This document shows positions 1 through 7,732 of a DNA stretch of 64,000 nucleotides, one piece after another. Position numbers and translations under genes: made by a program. The first letter of the stretch is position 1; each line of letters opens with the position of its first letter. The notes beneath the pieces were generated by a model that saw only the letters and a list, made by a program, of their open reading frames with translations, made no database searches and had not been told where the DNA came from. Source of the stretch: an uncultured Succinivibrionaceae bacterium (lineage in GTDB: Bacteria; Pseudomonadota; Gammaproteobacteria; Enterobacterales; Succinivibrionaceae); contig UQCV01000002.1 in NCBI GenBank assembly GCA_900539665.1, positions 10,535-74,534 on the forward strand, in the 5' to 3' direction.

Positions 1-1049
1 CGGGTACCGCGGTCACCGATGTTGTAGTAGCTGTAATCACCAAAAGCAATCTTGCCTTCAGGGCAGAACGGTGAAGTGTACACATCGTAGCCGAGAAGCT
101 TGTCAGGTTCTCCTGAGGTAAGAGCCGGCTGCCAGAGGTACACACCGTTATTGTCCTTAAGCTGTCTGATGGCAGCCACCAGCTTGTCATGCATAATGAA
201 TTTTGCAGACTTGCGGTACGGACGCTTCAGAGTGTAAATAAGCTGCATAAGGTGGTCAGCAGTTACAGATGCGGCAGACAAAGCAGCAGTACCACCACCG
301 GTTTCTGCAAAGAGGCCGAGTGGCTGACCGCGACCGGTACCGTTCAGGAATGCATCCTCCTCAGCGTTGGCAAGAGCCTTGCCGAACTGGTCAATGATGT
401 AGTTTTCCAAAGGGAACTGCGCATCATAGAGAAGTTCCTCGGTTACCTTGATGGCTACATGAAGCTTATGGGCATCAAGCAAAATCTGATCGAAGGTAGC
501 TTCACCAAAGGACAGTGCTCCGCCTTCCTCAATCCATGCGGCAGCAGGCTTGGTGGCGGCAATGTTAATCTTGTGTTCGCCGGAGGTAGTGATGATGTTA
601 CCAAGAGAGCGCATGATATTTTCTTCCTTGAGTACATCGATGAGTCTATCGTCGTATTCCTCCGGTACCAGGTAACCGCCGTCGGCATCCACACCTTCCT
701 GCAGCACGTTGGAAACCTGTTTGAAGTTGGAGCGCAAAGCCTTAAGCATTCCTGCCTTGTATTCATCAGAGGCACGACCGCGCTTTACCACAGAGTCAGC
801 AGCAGGAGATACAGGCTTTGAGGTAAGGGGCTGATTAACGGGACGGGAAAGTTCTGCATCAATTGCCTCCTGGCGTTCAAGTCTGGCGATTTCCTTGCTC
901 AAATCGGTAATGTCCTGTTCCATGCGGGTATAGGTGGCATCATCCTCGGCGGTAAGAGTTCCATTGTCGGTACGACGGGATTCAAGAAAGGCCTTGGCGG
1001 CATTCCATGCAGTTGCTCGCTTTTCACGAAGTTCATTTACAGTAGTCAT
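1..1049 (-). CDS. HK97-family phage major capsid protein (3' end cut by window edge)
   Basis: I translated this frame by hand from the ATG at 1049-1047; about 349 codons are visible and the stop lies left of the window. The N-terminal ~100 residues are charged and helical, as expected of a delta/scaffold domain. The HK97 fold then begins around GGYLVPEEYDDRLIDVL, followed by NIITTSGEHKINIA, LLDAHKLHVAIKVTEELLYD and FLNGTGRGQPLGLF, all typical of the family. It forms the icosahedral head shell. It follows the ClpP-like protease, which would trim the N-terminal domain. The start is supported by GGAGATTTT directly upstream. The family call is firm; the cleavage point is not visible. Confidence 0.93.
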   Translation of the reverse strand, partial: MTTVNELREKRATAWNAAKAFLESRRTDNGTLTAEDDATYTRMEQDITDLSKEIARLERQEAIDAELSRPVNQPLTSKPVSPAADSVVKRGRASDEYKAGMLKALRSNFKQVSNVLQEGVDADGGYLVPEEYDDRLIDVLKEENIMRSLGNIITTSGEHKINIAATKPAAAWIEEGGALSFGEATFDQILLDAHKLHVAIKVTEELLYDAQFPLENYIIDQFGKALANAEEDAFLNGTGRGQPLGLFAETGGGTAALSAASVTADHLMQLIYTLKRPYRKSAKFIMHDKLVAAIRQLKDNNGVYLWQPALTSGEPDKLLGYDVYTSPFCPEGKIAFGDYSYYNIGDRGT

Positions 1050-1061
1050 AAAATCTCCTGG

Positions 1062-1829
1062 TTAGTTTCTAATAAGGTTAAGACGCTCCATCAAATCATC
1101 CACGGAGCGTTCAGTATTGGTTGGTTTTGGTTCGGTCGGCTTAGCAGAGATGCGGCATTTGGCAGAGAGCTTTTCCATCAGCGAGTTGGTAACCGCAGCC
1201 TTGGAAAAAGATGTTGCTTCAGCCGTTTCAGACACATTCTCTGGTTCTGCGCTTCTCTCTAGAATTGCATCTGCAAATCCGAGCTCTACGGCTTTATTGG
1301 CATTCATCCATGTTTCCGCATCCATAAGTCTTGAGAGTTTGGCACGGCTGAGACTGGTTTTAAGCTCGTATGCATTGATGATGGATTCCTTGACTTCTCC
1401 TAGCATGTCGATGGCTTTTTGCATTTCTGCCGAGTTGCCAAAGGCAAAGGTCATCGGGTTATGGATCATCAGCATGGAAACCGGACTCATCAGTACCTTT
1501 GTTCCTGCCATAGCGATTACCGAAGCTGCAGAGGCGGCAATGCCGTCGATCTTCACGGTTACGCTTCCCGGATATTCCATCAGCATGTTGTAGATCTGTG
1601 CGGCAGCCACACAGTCGCCTCCTGGGGAGTTAATCCAGACCGTAATATTTCCCGAACCGCTCATAAGTTCATCTTTGAAAAGCTGCGGTGTAATGTCATC
1701 GTCAAACCAGCTTTCCTCAGCGATGGTGCCGTTCAGGAACAGGATCCTTTCCGGGTTCGGTGCGTTTTGGTTTTGATCCTCCGGTGTCTCCGGCTCCGTC
1801 TGGTTCTTCCACTTCCAAAACTTTTTCAT
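1062..1829 (-). CDS. ClpP-like head maturation protease (255 aa)
   Basis: This is a ClpP-fold serine protease of the kind placed between portal and capsid genes in HK97-type phages, where it processes the head during assembly. The segment INSPGGDCVAAAQIY, the nucleophile Ser region GIAASAASVIAMAG and the His region SMLMIHNP show an intact catalytic framework. The open frame extends to 1850, but AAGGAGAATAACA sits just before the ATG at 1829, giving MKKFWKWKNQ as the N-terminus. The gene starts inside the 3' end of the portal gene (113-nt overlap), so the two are probably translationally coupled. The C-terminal ~60 residues are low-complexity and unassigned. Confidence 0.93.
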   Translation of the reverse strand: MKKFWKWKNQTEPETPEDQNQNAPNPERILFLNGTIAEESWFDDDITPQLFKDELMSGSGNITVWINSPGGDCVAAAQIYNMLMEYPGSVTVKIDGIAASAASVIAMAGTKVLMSPVSMLMIHNPMTFAFGNSAEMQKAIDMLGEVKESIINAYELKTSLSRAKLSRLMDAETWMNANKAVELGFADAILERSAEPENVSETAEATSFSKAAVTNSLMEKLSAKCRISAKPTEPKPTNTERSVDDLMERLNLIRN

Positions 1830-3060
1830 TGTTATTCTCCTTGTTTGCAAAAATTCCTGCGTCCTGCAGTTTGGTCATATTTCCGTTGATGAGATACAGA
1901 TTCCCGCCAAGTTCATCCGGGATGAGATCAAGCTGCTCTAAACTTCTGATATCATTGGCTGACATCCAGCCGTTCTGCCGGGCAATGGCATAGCCGTTCA
2001 TACGGCTCTGGTAATCACCGCGAAGGAGTCCGTCTACATTAAATTTCACGAAATAGTCAGGCTTTTCAGTCTCAGAAAGTAAAGCCCGGTTGAGGGATTG
2101 CTCCCATCTGATAATCCATGGCTCCAAGGTGTATTTCACGAACTCAAGAGACTGCTGTTCGATGTTGGAGAAGCTCGATTTTTCAAGGTCCCCCACCATG
2201 TGCGGCGGCACGCGGAAGATCCTCGCAATCTCATCAATCTGAAACTTCCTAGTCTCAAGGAACTGCGCCTGCTCCGGTGAAATGGAAATCGGCGTGTATT
2301 TCATGCCTTCCTCAAGTATTGCCACCTTATGGGCATTGTTTCCTGAGAAGCCTTTATTCCAGCTTTCGCGGATTGATTCAGGATTCTTTACCGTTCCCGG
2401 AAACTCCAGAATGCCTCCCGGTGTTGCACCGTTGGCAAAGAACCTGGCACCGTACTCCTCAGTGGCAATGGAGAGCCCGATGGCATTTTTAGCCATGGCA
2501 ATCGGTGAGTAGCCCACCAAACCGTCAAAGCCCAGTCCCGGAATGTGCAGCACATCAGAAGGCTTTAGAGTTACATTGCCGGTCTTTCCTGTGTGCGCAT
2601 CGGAATCCTGCATTTGGTAGCAGTAACAAATTCTGCCAAAGACATCTCTATCTACCGTCATGCGATTAGGCATCAGAGGATAAAGACCGATAACCTCGCC
2701 TTTGCCGTTACGGATAATCTGCGCATAGGCATTACCCCAGAGCAAAAGATGCGTCATCAGCGTCTCACGGAATACGAATGAAGTCATTTCGGGATTCGGC
2801 TCATCATGCAGAATTCGGTACAGCGGATGTTTTACAGCTCTTGTTTTACTGCCTTCATCCTGATTCTGATAAAGGTGAACCGGCAGACTCGCAATTGACT
2901 CCGACAGAATTCTCACGCAGGCATACACTGCGGTCATCTGCATGGCTGAACGTTCATTGACGTGTTTGCCGGAGGTACTGCCTCCCATCATAAAGCGGTA
3001 GCCGGAGCCGTTCAGACTGTTGGTCGGTTTTCGTTTAAACCAGCTTTTAAAAAAGTTCAT
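1717..3060 (-). CDS. Phage portal protein, HK97 type (447 aa)
   Basis: The portal forms the dodecameric ring at one capsid vertex through which DNA is pumped and to which the tail joins. The sequence has the family features MTAVYACVRILSESIASLP near residue 45, LHIPGLGFDGLVGYSPIAMA near 170, and an ARFFANGATPGGILEFPG block near 205. Length is normal for the family. The start has GGAGAATCT just upstream of the ATG. The Pro/Glu/Lys-rich last ~35 codons overlap the protease gene in another frame, so this tail may be constrained by the overlap rather than by portal function. It is 8 bp downstream of the large terminase stop, in the same operon. Confidence 0.95.
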   Translation of the reverse strand: MNFFKSWFKRKPTNSLNGSGYRFMMGGSTSGKHVNERSAMQMTAVYACVRILSESIASLPVHLYQNQDEGSKTRAVKHPLYRILHDEPNPEMTSFVFRETLMTHLLLWGNAYAQIIRNGKGEVIGLYPLMPNRMTVDRDVFGRICYCYQMQDSDAHTGKTGNVTLKPSDVLHIPGLGFDGLVGYSPIAMAKNAIGLSIATEEYGARFFANGATPGGILEFPGTVKNPESIRESWNKGFSGNNAHKVAILEEGMKYTPISISPEQAQFLETRKFQIDEIARIFRVPPHMVGDLEKSSFSNIEQQSLEFVKYTLEPWIIRWEQSLNRALLSETEKPDYFVKFNVDGLLRGDYQSRMNGYAIARQNGWMSANDIRSLEQLDLIPDELGGNLYLINGNMTKLQDAGIFANKENNNEKVLEVEEPDGAGDTGGSKPKRTEPGKDPVPERHHR

Positions 3061-3068
3061 AGATTCTC

Positions 3069-4676
3069 CTAAATAAACAGAATGCCGCGTTCATCGTAGA
3101 CCGAGGCTCCGTTGTCATTGCCGCATCGGATGGCACGGTCTAACCCCATGATGGTGGCAATCGCACCGTCAATCTTCTCAGTGGATTTTTCCTTGTCGGC
3201 CTTGATGTTGCCTGCCGGATCTGTTCTGATGTAGATGTTGTCCATCATCCAGCGCAATACCGGATGACCGCCGTGAGCAAGTTTCTGCTCCAGCGTGAGT
3301 TTCATAAGCTCTTTAGTCGGTGGGGACATATCCTTAAAGCCCTGACCGAAGGGAACTACGGTAAAGCCCATGCCCTCAAGGTTCTGTACCATCTGCACGG
3401 CTCCCCAGCGGTCAAAGGCGATTTCACGGATGTTGTATTTTTTGCCGAGCTCCTCGATAAACTTCTCAATGTAGCCGTAATGAACCACATTGCCTTCGGT
3501 GGTTTCGAGAAATCCCTGTCTCTGCCAGACGTCATAAGGCACGTGGTCACGGCGGACTCGAAGTTCCAGAGTGTCTTCCGGAATCCAGAAATAAGGCAGA
3601 ATGCAGAATTTCTCCGCCTCAGTTCTCGGAGGAAAGACCAGCACGAAAGCGGTGATGTCGGTGGTGCTTGATAAGTCGAGACCGCCGTAACATACACGGC
3701 CTTCAAGCTCATCAGGATTAACCGCAAAGGAGCAGCCATCCCATTTCTCAAGCGGCATCCAGCGGATTGACTGTTTTACCCATTGGTTGAGGCGAAGCTG
3801 TCTGAAGGCATTCTCTTCACCCGGATTCTGTCTTGCTGATTCGCAGGCGGCCTGAACCTTATCGATGCCGACGGTAATTCCGAGTGATGGATTGGCCTTT
3901 TTCCATACTTCCGGATCTGTCCAATCATCATCCTCGGCAGCCCCATAAATCACCGGGTAAAAAGTAGGATCGATCTTTCTGCCCTCAAGAATGTCCTTTG
4001 CTTTCTGATGGGTTTCGTAGCAGATGGAATTGGTGTCGGTTCCCGCAGTGGTGATCAAAAAATACAGAGGCTGCATTCGGGCATCACCGGAGCCCTTGGT
4101 CATTACGTCAAAAAGCTTTCTGTCAGGCTGAGTATGAAGCTCATCAAAGACCACACCATGAATGTTGAAGCCATGCTTTGAGTAGGCCTCCGCCGAAAGC
4201 ACCTGATAAAAGCTGTTGGTCGGGGTGTAGATGATGCGTTTCTGCGAGGCGAGAATTTTGACTCTCTTGTTTAAAGCCGGACACATCCTCACCATGTCGG
4301 CAGCCACATCAAATACTATGGTTGCTTGCTGACGGTCTGCGGCACATCCGTAAACCTCGGCTCGTTCCTCTCCGTCACCGCAGGTAAGAAGCAGTGCCAC
4401 GGCTGCTGCAAGCTCAGACTTACCCATCTTCTTCGGTATTTCAACGTAGGCCGTATTAAATTGCCGATAGCCATTCGGCTTTAAAGTTCCGAAGAGATCT
4501 CGAATAATCTGCTCCTGCCAGTCGATAAGTTCAAAATGCTTTCCTGCCCAGGTTCCCTTGGTGTGACAGAGAGCCTGAATAAAGTTCACTGCGTAGTCGG
4601 CAGCATCCTTGTCATACACGGACTTCTTTGCCTTGAACTTTGTGGGGATGTATTTTTTAAGTTTCCGCATTGCCAT
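3069..4676 (-). CDS. Phage terminase large subunit (535 aa)
   Basis: This is the ATP-driven packaging motor and endonuclease. An N-terminal ATPase carries a P-loop-like VEIPKKMGKSELAAA near residue 85 and a Walker B-like GVVFDELHTQ near 175. A C-terminal RNase H-like nuclease shows YGGLDLSSTTDITAF near 330 and AFDRWGA near 415. Length fits the terminase group that pairs with P27 small subunits. The start has a strong AAGGAGGTGAGCAG leader. An intrinsic terminator lies immediately upstream, and about 5 kb of accessory genes separate it from the small subunit, whereas the two are usually adjacent. Assignment is firm. Confidence 0.95.
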   Translation of the reverse strand: MAMRKLKKYIPTKFKAKKSVYDKDAADYAVNFIQALCHTKGTWAGKHFELIDWQEQIIRDLFGTLKPNGYRQFNTAYVEIPKKMGKSELAAAVALLLTCGDGEERAEVYGCAADRQQATIVFDVAADMVRMCPALNKRVKILASQKRIIYTPTNSFYQVLSAEAYSKHGFNIHGVVFDELHTQPDRKLFDVMTKGSGDARMQPLYFLITTAGTDTNSICYETHQKAKDILEGRKIDPTFYPVIYGAAEDDDWTDPEVWKKANPSLGITVGIDKVQAACESARQNPGEENAFRQLRLNQWVKQSIRWMPLEKWDGCSFAVNPDELEGRVCYGGLDLSSTTDITAFVLVFPPRTEAEKFCILPYFWIPEDTLELRVRRDHVPYDVWQRQGFLETTEGNVVHYGYIEKFIEELGKKYNIREIAFDRWGAVQMVQNLEGMGFTVVPFGQGFKDMSPPTKELMKLTLEQKLAHGGHPVLRWMMDNIYIRTDPAGNIKADKEKSTEKIDGAIATIMGLDRAIRCGNDNGASVYDERGILFI

Positions 4677-4698
4677 CTGCTCACCTCCTTACAGGCAT

Positions 4699-4721
4699 AA
4701 AAAAAGACCGCCGAAGCGATC
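4699..4721 (-). terminator. Intrinsic terminator just upstream of the large terminase
   Basis: On the minus strand GATCGC-TTCG-GCGGTC forms a 6-bp stem with a tetraloop followed by seven T residues. It ends about 20 nt before the terminase start, so it would stop transcription from the accessory genes unless read through or antiterminated. Confidence 0.75.
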
Positions 4722-4758
4722 TCTCTGGGTATAAAAAAGGAGTCGTTATGGCTCCGTA

Positions 4759-5046
4759 CTAATTGTTGGCGTTCTTCATCGCCCATTCAATGGCATGACC
4801 TTCATCTTCAAAATCCACACCGCTTACCTCGCGGATTCCGATTTCACCTTCGCAGGAGGTGTCGTCGGAAAGGAACTCGTAAACTGCGCCGTAGTAGGAT
4901 GGCTTGCCGGCTCCGTTCCAGTAGTGGCCTGCAAGGATCACCTTGTCGCCGTATCTCAAGGTTTTGCTCCAGCGGCATTCCAGATCCTCCGGAGTGGAAG
5001 GATTCGGTAATCTGTAGGTTCTTGCTCTTTCTGTCATCTTGCTCAT
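4759..5046 (-). CDS. Unrecognised accessory phage protein (95 aa)
   Basis: I do not recognise this protein. GGAGACTTAAAA upstream of the ATG at 5046 supports MSKMTERARTYRLPNP as the N-terminus, although the frame is open further upstream. The middle (LRYGDKVILAGHYWNGAG, then SYYGAVYEF) looks like a small beta-rich fold. The C-terminus ends in an amphipathic helix (HAIEWAMKNANN). It sits alone behind its own copy of the repeated 43-nt promoter/leader element and is followed by the terminase terminator, so it is probably expressed as a single unit. It could equally be a host-modulating or regulatory protein. Confidence 0.6.
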   Translation of the reverse strand: MSKMTERARTYRLPNPSTPEDLECRWSKTLRYGDKVILAGHYWNGAGKPSYYGAVYEFLSDDTSCEGEIGIREVSGVDFEDEGHAIEWAMKNANN

Positions 5047-5073
5047 TTTTAAGTCTCCGTTGTTGTTCTCGAT

Positions 5074-5115
5074 GACTGTATATTCGCTCTGTACCAAAGG
5101 TATAGCAAGTTAATA
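5074..5115 (-). promoter_or_regulatory. Repeated promoter/leader element, copy A
   Basis: This minus-strand copy reads TTATTAACTTGCTATACC, then, after a fixed 14-nt interval from TATA, AGAGCGAATAT. It resembles an extended -10 (TGC-TATA) followed by a conserved box in the expected 5' untranslated region. It directly precedes the gene starting at 5046. In this copy the variable interval contains a local TACC/GGTA inverted repeat. Confidence 0.6.
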
Positions 5116-5193
5116 AGTATCTGATTTTGTACTATTTTTCGGAGTTAAAAAGGAGGCCTGTTCCGACCTCCTGCTGTTCAATTCTTTTCGTTC

Positions 5194-5631
5194 TTAACCC
5201 TCAACTCTAAAAAGGTAGCCGTGGGCTTTCTCGTGTTTGTCGCTGTTCCATTCAGTGTAGCGGCTGTTGATCTCAACCAGTCCCTCAAGGGTACATCCGG
5301 CCTCCTTGAAAAGCCATGCGGTTTCCACTGCGTGACTCCATCCGGAGGAAAAGGTGAATCGCTCTATTCCGTTCTGTCTCATGGCTTCAATCAGCTTTGC
5401 CGCTTCGTTATCCCAGACCACTTCGCTGATGTCGAGGTAATCGTTGCCGCTGTCTCTGGAAACCTCGTACTCGTTAAAAAGGCGGCAGGCTTCTCTGCCA
5501 AGCTCCTTAAGTTCATCCCAGACTGCCTTGTAGGCGGCTCTTGCGGTGTTCTTCTCATCCTCGGTCCTGGCTGCGTTGTAGGCGTTCTTTGCATCCCTGA
5601 TGCGGTTGTAAAAGTTCTCGAAAGTGTTCAT
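5194..5631 (-). CDS. Unrecognised helical accessory phage protein (145 aa)
   Basis: I do not recognise this protein. The first ~55 residues form a charged helical stretch (DAKNAYNAARTEDEKNTARA, then WDELKELGREACRLF). The rest is a mixed domain with SGWSHAVETAWLFKEAGCT and a C-terminal SDKHEKAHGYLFRVEG. The start at 5631 is set by AAGGAGTTAAAC. It is transcribed alone from repeat copy B. The codon usage and GC level match the phage block. The setting among the amidoligase and cyclotransferase genes suggests accessory rather than structural function. Confidence 0.65.
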   Translation of the reverse strand: MNTFENFYNRIRDAKNAYNAARTEDEKNTARAAYKAVWDELKELGREACRLFNEYEVSRDSGNDYLDISEVVWDNEAAKLIEAMRQNGIERFTFSSGWSHAVETAWLFKEAGCTLEGLVEINSRYTEWNSDKHEKAHGYLFRVEG

Positions 5632-5672
5632 GTTTAACTCCTTGAAAAATGTACCTTCCTGTTCGTTTTGTT

Positions 5673-5715
5673 GTGTTCATATTCGCTCTGAAGGTACACT
5701 ATAGCAAGTCAATAA
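5673..5715 (-). promoter_or_regulatory. Repeated promoter/leader element, copy B
   Basis: The minus strand reads TTATTGACTTGCTATAGTGT, then AGAGCGAATATGAACAC, 43 nt in all and gapless against the other copies. TGC-TATAGT resembles an extended -10. The segment TGTACCTTC in this copy has a perfect 9-nt inverted partner at 5650-5658, so the leader of the gene starting at 5631 may form a stem. Confidence 0.65.
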
Positions 5716-5730
5716 ACCCAGTATTTTCAA

Positions 5731-5943
5731 CTATTTACAAGGTTTTTCAGCGAGCTTTTCACGGATAATTTCGAGGACTTTTTTCTGCTTTTCCTTCGGT
5801 ATTCCGGCGGCCTCCAAAGCCTCCAGAGTTCCGCAGTCGGGGCAGATTGGAGTATTGTCGTCTTTTCGAGAAAGAGCCGGATGGCCGGTGTAGGTTTTGC
5901 CGCAGAGCGGGCATACTTTCGGTTCGTTTTTATCAGTCTTCAT
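5731..5943 (-). CDS. Small zinc-ribbon-like protein (70 aa)
   Basis: Two CxxC pairs, VCPLCGKTYTGHP near residue 12 and PICPDCGTLEAL near 33, make this a probable small zinc ribbon. It is followed by a charged helix (IPKEKQKKVLEIIREKLAEK). Such proteins bind nucleic acid or protein partners; nothing here fixes the target. The start at 5943 follows AAGGATTACAGA. It is headed by repeat copy C, and its stop codon lies just before copy B. No enzymatic motif is seen. Confidence 0.7.
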   Translation of the reverse strand: MKTDKNEPKVCPLCGKTYTGHPALSRKDDNTPICPDCGTLEALEAAGIPKEKQKKVLEIIREKLAEKPCK

Positions 5944-6021
5944 TCTGTAATCCTTATGATGGAATCAAATCGTTAAACCGAGCGGTGCGGGAGTTTTGGA
6001 CTCTCCGCCATCCGCCTTACG

Positions 6022-6064
6022 GTGTTCATATTTGCTCTTAATGCACACCTTATCAAGTCAATAA
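6022..6064 (-). promoter_or_regulatory. Repeated promoter/leader element, copy C
   Basis: The minus strand reads TTATTGACTTGATAAGGTGT, then AGAGCAAATATGAACACC. This copy departs from the TATAGT core but keeps the spacing and the AGAG-N-AAATAT box. GGTGT here can pair with ACACC at its downstream end. It precedes the zinc-ribbon gene starting at 5943. Confidence 0.55.
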
Positions 6065-6075
6065 ATCCTTTATTT

Positions 6076-6558
6076 TCAATGGTTTAACGCTATTTCATCA
6101 CTGGTTTCCAGACTTATGTTGAGAGCCTTATAAATGAAGTTTTCGTCAAAGCCGAAGGCCTCGTAACCGTCAAGGCAGATATCAACGTACCGCTGGGAAG
6201 GAACACCGATTTCGCGCTCTTCGTGCATGATGTAGATGAAGGCCTTAAGCTTTCTTACCCGGCGGTCGCTGATGCAGATTACCGGAATTTCAACTTCCGT
6301 CTTGTAGTAGAAATTCGGATAGCCTTCGTAGCGGTCAAGGGAAAGTTCATCATCAGCCGTTACCTCCCATACCGCCACCGGAACTTTGGCTCCTTTCTTT
6401 GGCTCGATGGTGAGGTAGGCTCCGCTTTTGCTTCCCTTAAACAGCAACTCAAAATCCGGTATTTTGGAGGTGCCTACAACCCTTGCCCCTGGGCAGCGAT
6501 AGCTCATCTGGTCAATGTTCAAGTTACTGCCGTAGGCGATGTAATATCTCTTTGTCAT
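6076..6558 (-). CDS. Gamma-glutamylcyclotransferase-like (AIG2/GGCT) protein (160 aa)
   Basis: This is a GGCT-fold protein. The family turns gamma-glutamyl amides or peptides into 5-oxoproline plus a free amine. It shows the substrate-loop YIAYGSNLNIDQM near residue 6, a beta barrel, and DRYEGYPNFYY near 75 containing the conserved catalytic Glu of the EGYP motif. It lies directly downstream of an amidoligase gene on the same strand. Published comparative genomics of amidoligases reported pairing with AIG2-like cyclotransferases, so a make-and-break pair acting on gamma-glutamyl amides is a reasonable inference. The physiological substrate is unknown. Confidence 0.85.
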   Translation of the reverse strand: MTKRYYIAYGSNLNIDQMSYRCPGARVVGTSKIPDFELLFKGSKSGAYLTIEPKKGAKVPVAVWEVTADDELSLDRYEGYPNFYYKTEVEIPVICISDRRVRKLKAFIYIMHEEREIGVPSQRYVDICLDGYEAFGFDENFIYKALNISLETSDEIALNH

Positions 6559-6606
6559 AATCTTTTCCTTTCGTTTTGGTTTAACTCCGGAAGGCTTACC
6601 CTTCTA

Positions 6607-6653
6607 CTGCCGAAACCCCACTCAAGGGGCCGGCAGGAGGAGGCTAAGTCCTC
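6607..6653 (-). other. Structured intercistronic element between amidoligase and cyclotransferase genes
   Basis: The two 6-nt arms ctgccg (6607-6612) and cggcag (6631-6636) enclose CCCC/GGGG arms, making a long GC-rich hairpin. A second hairpin, gagga/tcctc, follows at 6637-6653. Neither has a T-run, so they look like mRNA stabilising or processing structures rather than terminators. Confidence 0.5.
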
Positions 6654-6662
6654 GCTGGGGGT

Positions 6663-7607
6663 TTAGGCTCTTCCGAACCGGAAGGCTGCGTTTCCGCTAA
6701 GGTTGCGGGTTAAAATCTCGCGGGCTGTTGCAAATTCCTCACCGATGAATCCGAGGCGCAGGAGCCAGGTTCTCATCGCAAACTTTGGATTTTCGTGCTG
6801 CTGTGGCTTAGGGCTTGCGGTTCTTACTTCCTTTGCCATCTCGCTTAAGGCCAGGCAAAGTTGAATGTAGCTCTTAAGCTGTCCGGCGTGGATGCCGTTC
6901 TGCTTTCCGCCTGCAGGTGCGTCAAACTGGAAAAGTCTGAACTCAACCGTGCCTTTGGTGAAGGTGGCGTGGAGGTTAAGCATTCTGTAGCGTGATGCGT
7001 TGTAATGGTGGTCTCTGCCGTAGTTTTCCCCCTGGCTGGTGTACCAGATGTCGCTAAGTTCTTCTTTTGTCTGTGGCTTCTTTTTGTTGAGCTCCTTAAG
7101 GAATCTTGGGTCTACCGTTCTGCAATATCTTGCCATGCGGTGCTGGTCAAGCTTCAGGGCTTCGGCTAAAAGGCTCTCGTGGCTTGCCATCAGGTTCGCA
7201 AGGTTGCGCAGAGTCTTTGCGGTGTGGTCTGCTGCTCCGATGTGGATGTGAACTCCGCATCCGCGGGTAGCGTCGCTCTTGGCTCCGGCCTTGCGCAGTC
7301 TTCTGCAAAGCTCCTGCAGGGTTTCGATGTCGCTGTAGTTCAAAATCGGGGTAACCATTTCGCACTTGTGGGCATCGTCGCCTGCGATGCTTACGTCCTT
7401 CTGGAACTTCCATTCGCGTCCCTCGGCGTCCCAGGCGCTAACCGTGCTGTAGCCGTTGCGGTAGGCGGTATCTTCAACCCTGTGGGTCCCGAAGAATTCT
7501 GCGGCAATTCTGGCTGCGTCCTTGCGGGTGATGCTGTTCATCTCAACTTCAACTCCAATTGTCTGGTTCATAAGGTTTGCAATCTGCTTTAAGGTTTTTT
7601 CTTTCAT
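6663..7607 (-). CDS. Amidoligase-family (COOH-NH2 ligase) protein (314 aa)
   Basis: This belongs to the amidoligase group of the glutamine-synthetase-like (COOH-NH2 ligase) fold, which joins a carboxylate to an amine using ATP. The N-terminal TIGVEVEMNS carries the conserved metal-binding Glu. KCEMVTPILNYSDIETLQE and the GCGVHIHIGAADH block near residue 120 are further family signatures. The C-terminus (LLRLGFIGEEF, then ILTRNLSGNAAFRFG) matches the end of the neighbouring 226-aa protein. AGAAGGCACAAAA sets the start at MKEKTLKQIAN; the frame is open upstream. The Shine-Dalgarno lies in the 3' arm of an inverted repeat whose other arm is in repeat copy D, which could hide it. Substrate unknown. 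Confidence 0.87.
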   Translation of the reverse strand: MKEKTLKQIANLMNQTIGVEVEMNSITRKDAARIAAEFFGTHRVEDTAYRNGYSTVSAWDAEGREWKFQKDVSIAGDDAHKCEMVTPILNYSDIETLQELCRRLRKAGAKSDATRGCGVHIHIGAADHTAKTLRNLANLMASHESLLAEALKLDQHRMARYCRTVDPRFLKELNKKKPQTKEELSDIWYTSQGENYGRDHHYNASRYRMLNLHATFTKGTVEFRLFQFDAPAGGKQNGIHAGQLKSYIQLCLALSEMAKEVRTASPKPQQHENPKFAMRTWLLRLGFIGEEFATAREILTRNLSGNAAFRFGRA

Positions 7608-7647
7608 TTTTGTGCCTTCTTTTTGGTTAATGTTTGTTCGTTTTGTT

Positions 7648-7690
7648 GTGTGTATATTCACTCTGAAGGCACACTATAGCAACTTAATAA
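7648..7690 (-). promoter_or_regulatory. Repeated promoter/leader element, copy D
   Basis: The minus strand reads TTATTAAGTTGCTATAGTGT, then AGAGTGAATATACACAC. TGTGCCTTC within it pairs perfectly with GAAGGCACA at 7611-7619, which contains the ribosome binding site of the amidoligase. The equivalent arm pair in copy B differs by one compensated base pair. Confidence 0.65.
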
Positions 7691-7732
7691 TCGATTATAT
7701 TTCGATATTTATTTTGTATATAAATCATTGAT

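Noticed and set aside
189..821. A 210-codon plus-strand open frame
   Set aside because: It runs opposite to the capsid gene, has no ribosome site and no family resemblance. The minus strand encodes a clear HK97 capsid protein there.
5673..5715. Classical -35/-10 promoter using TTGACT as -35
   Set aside because: No -10 box lies 16-18 nt downstream of TTGACT in any of the five copies; TGC-TATAGT as an extended -10 fits better.
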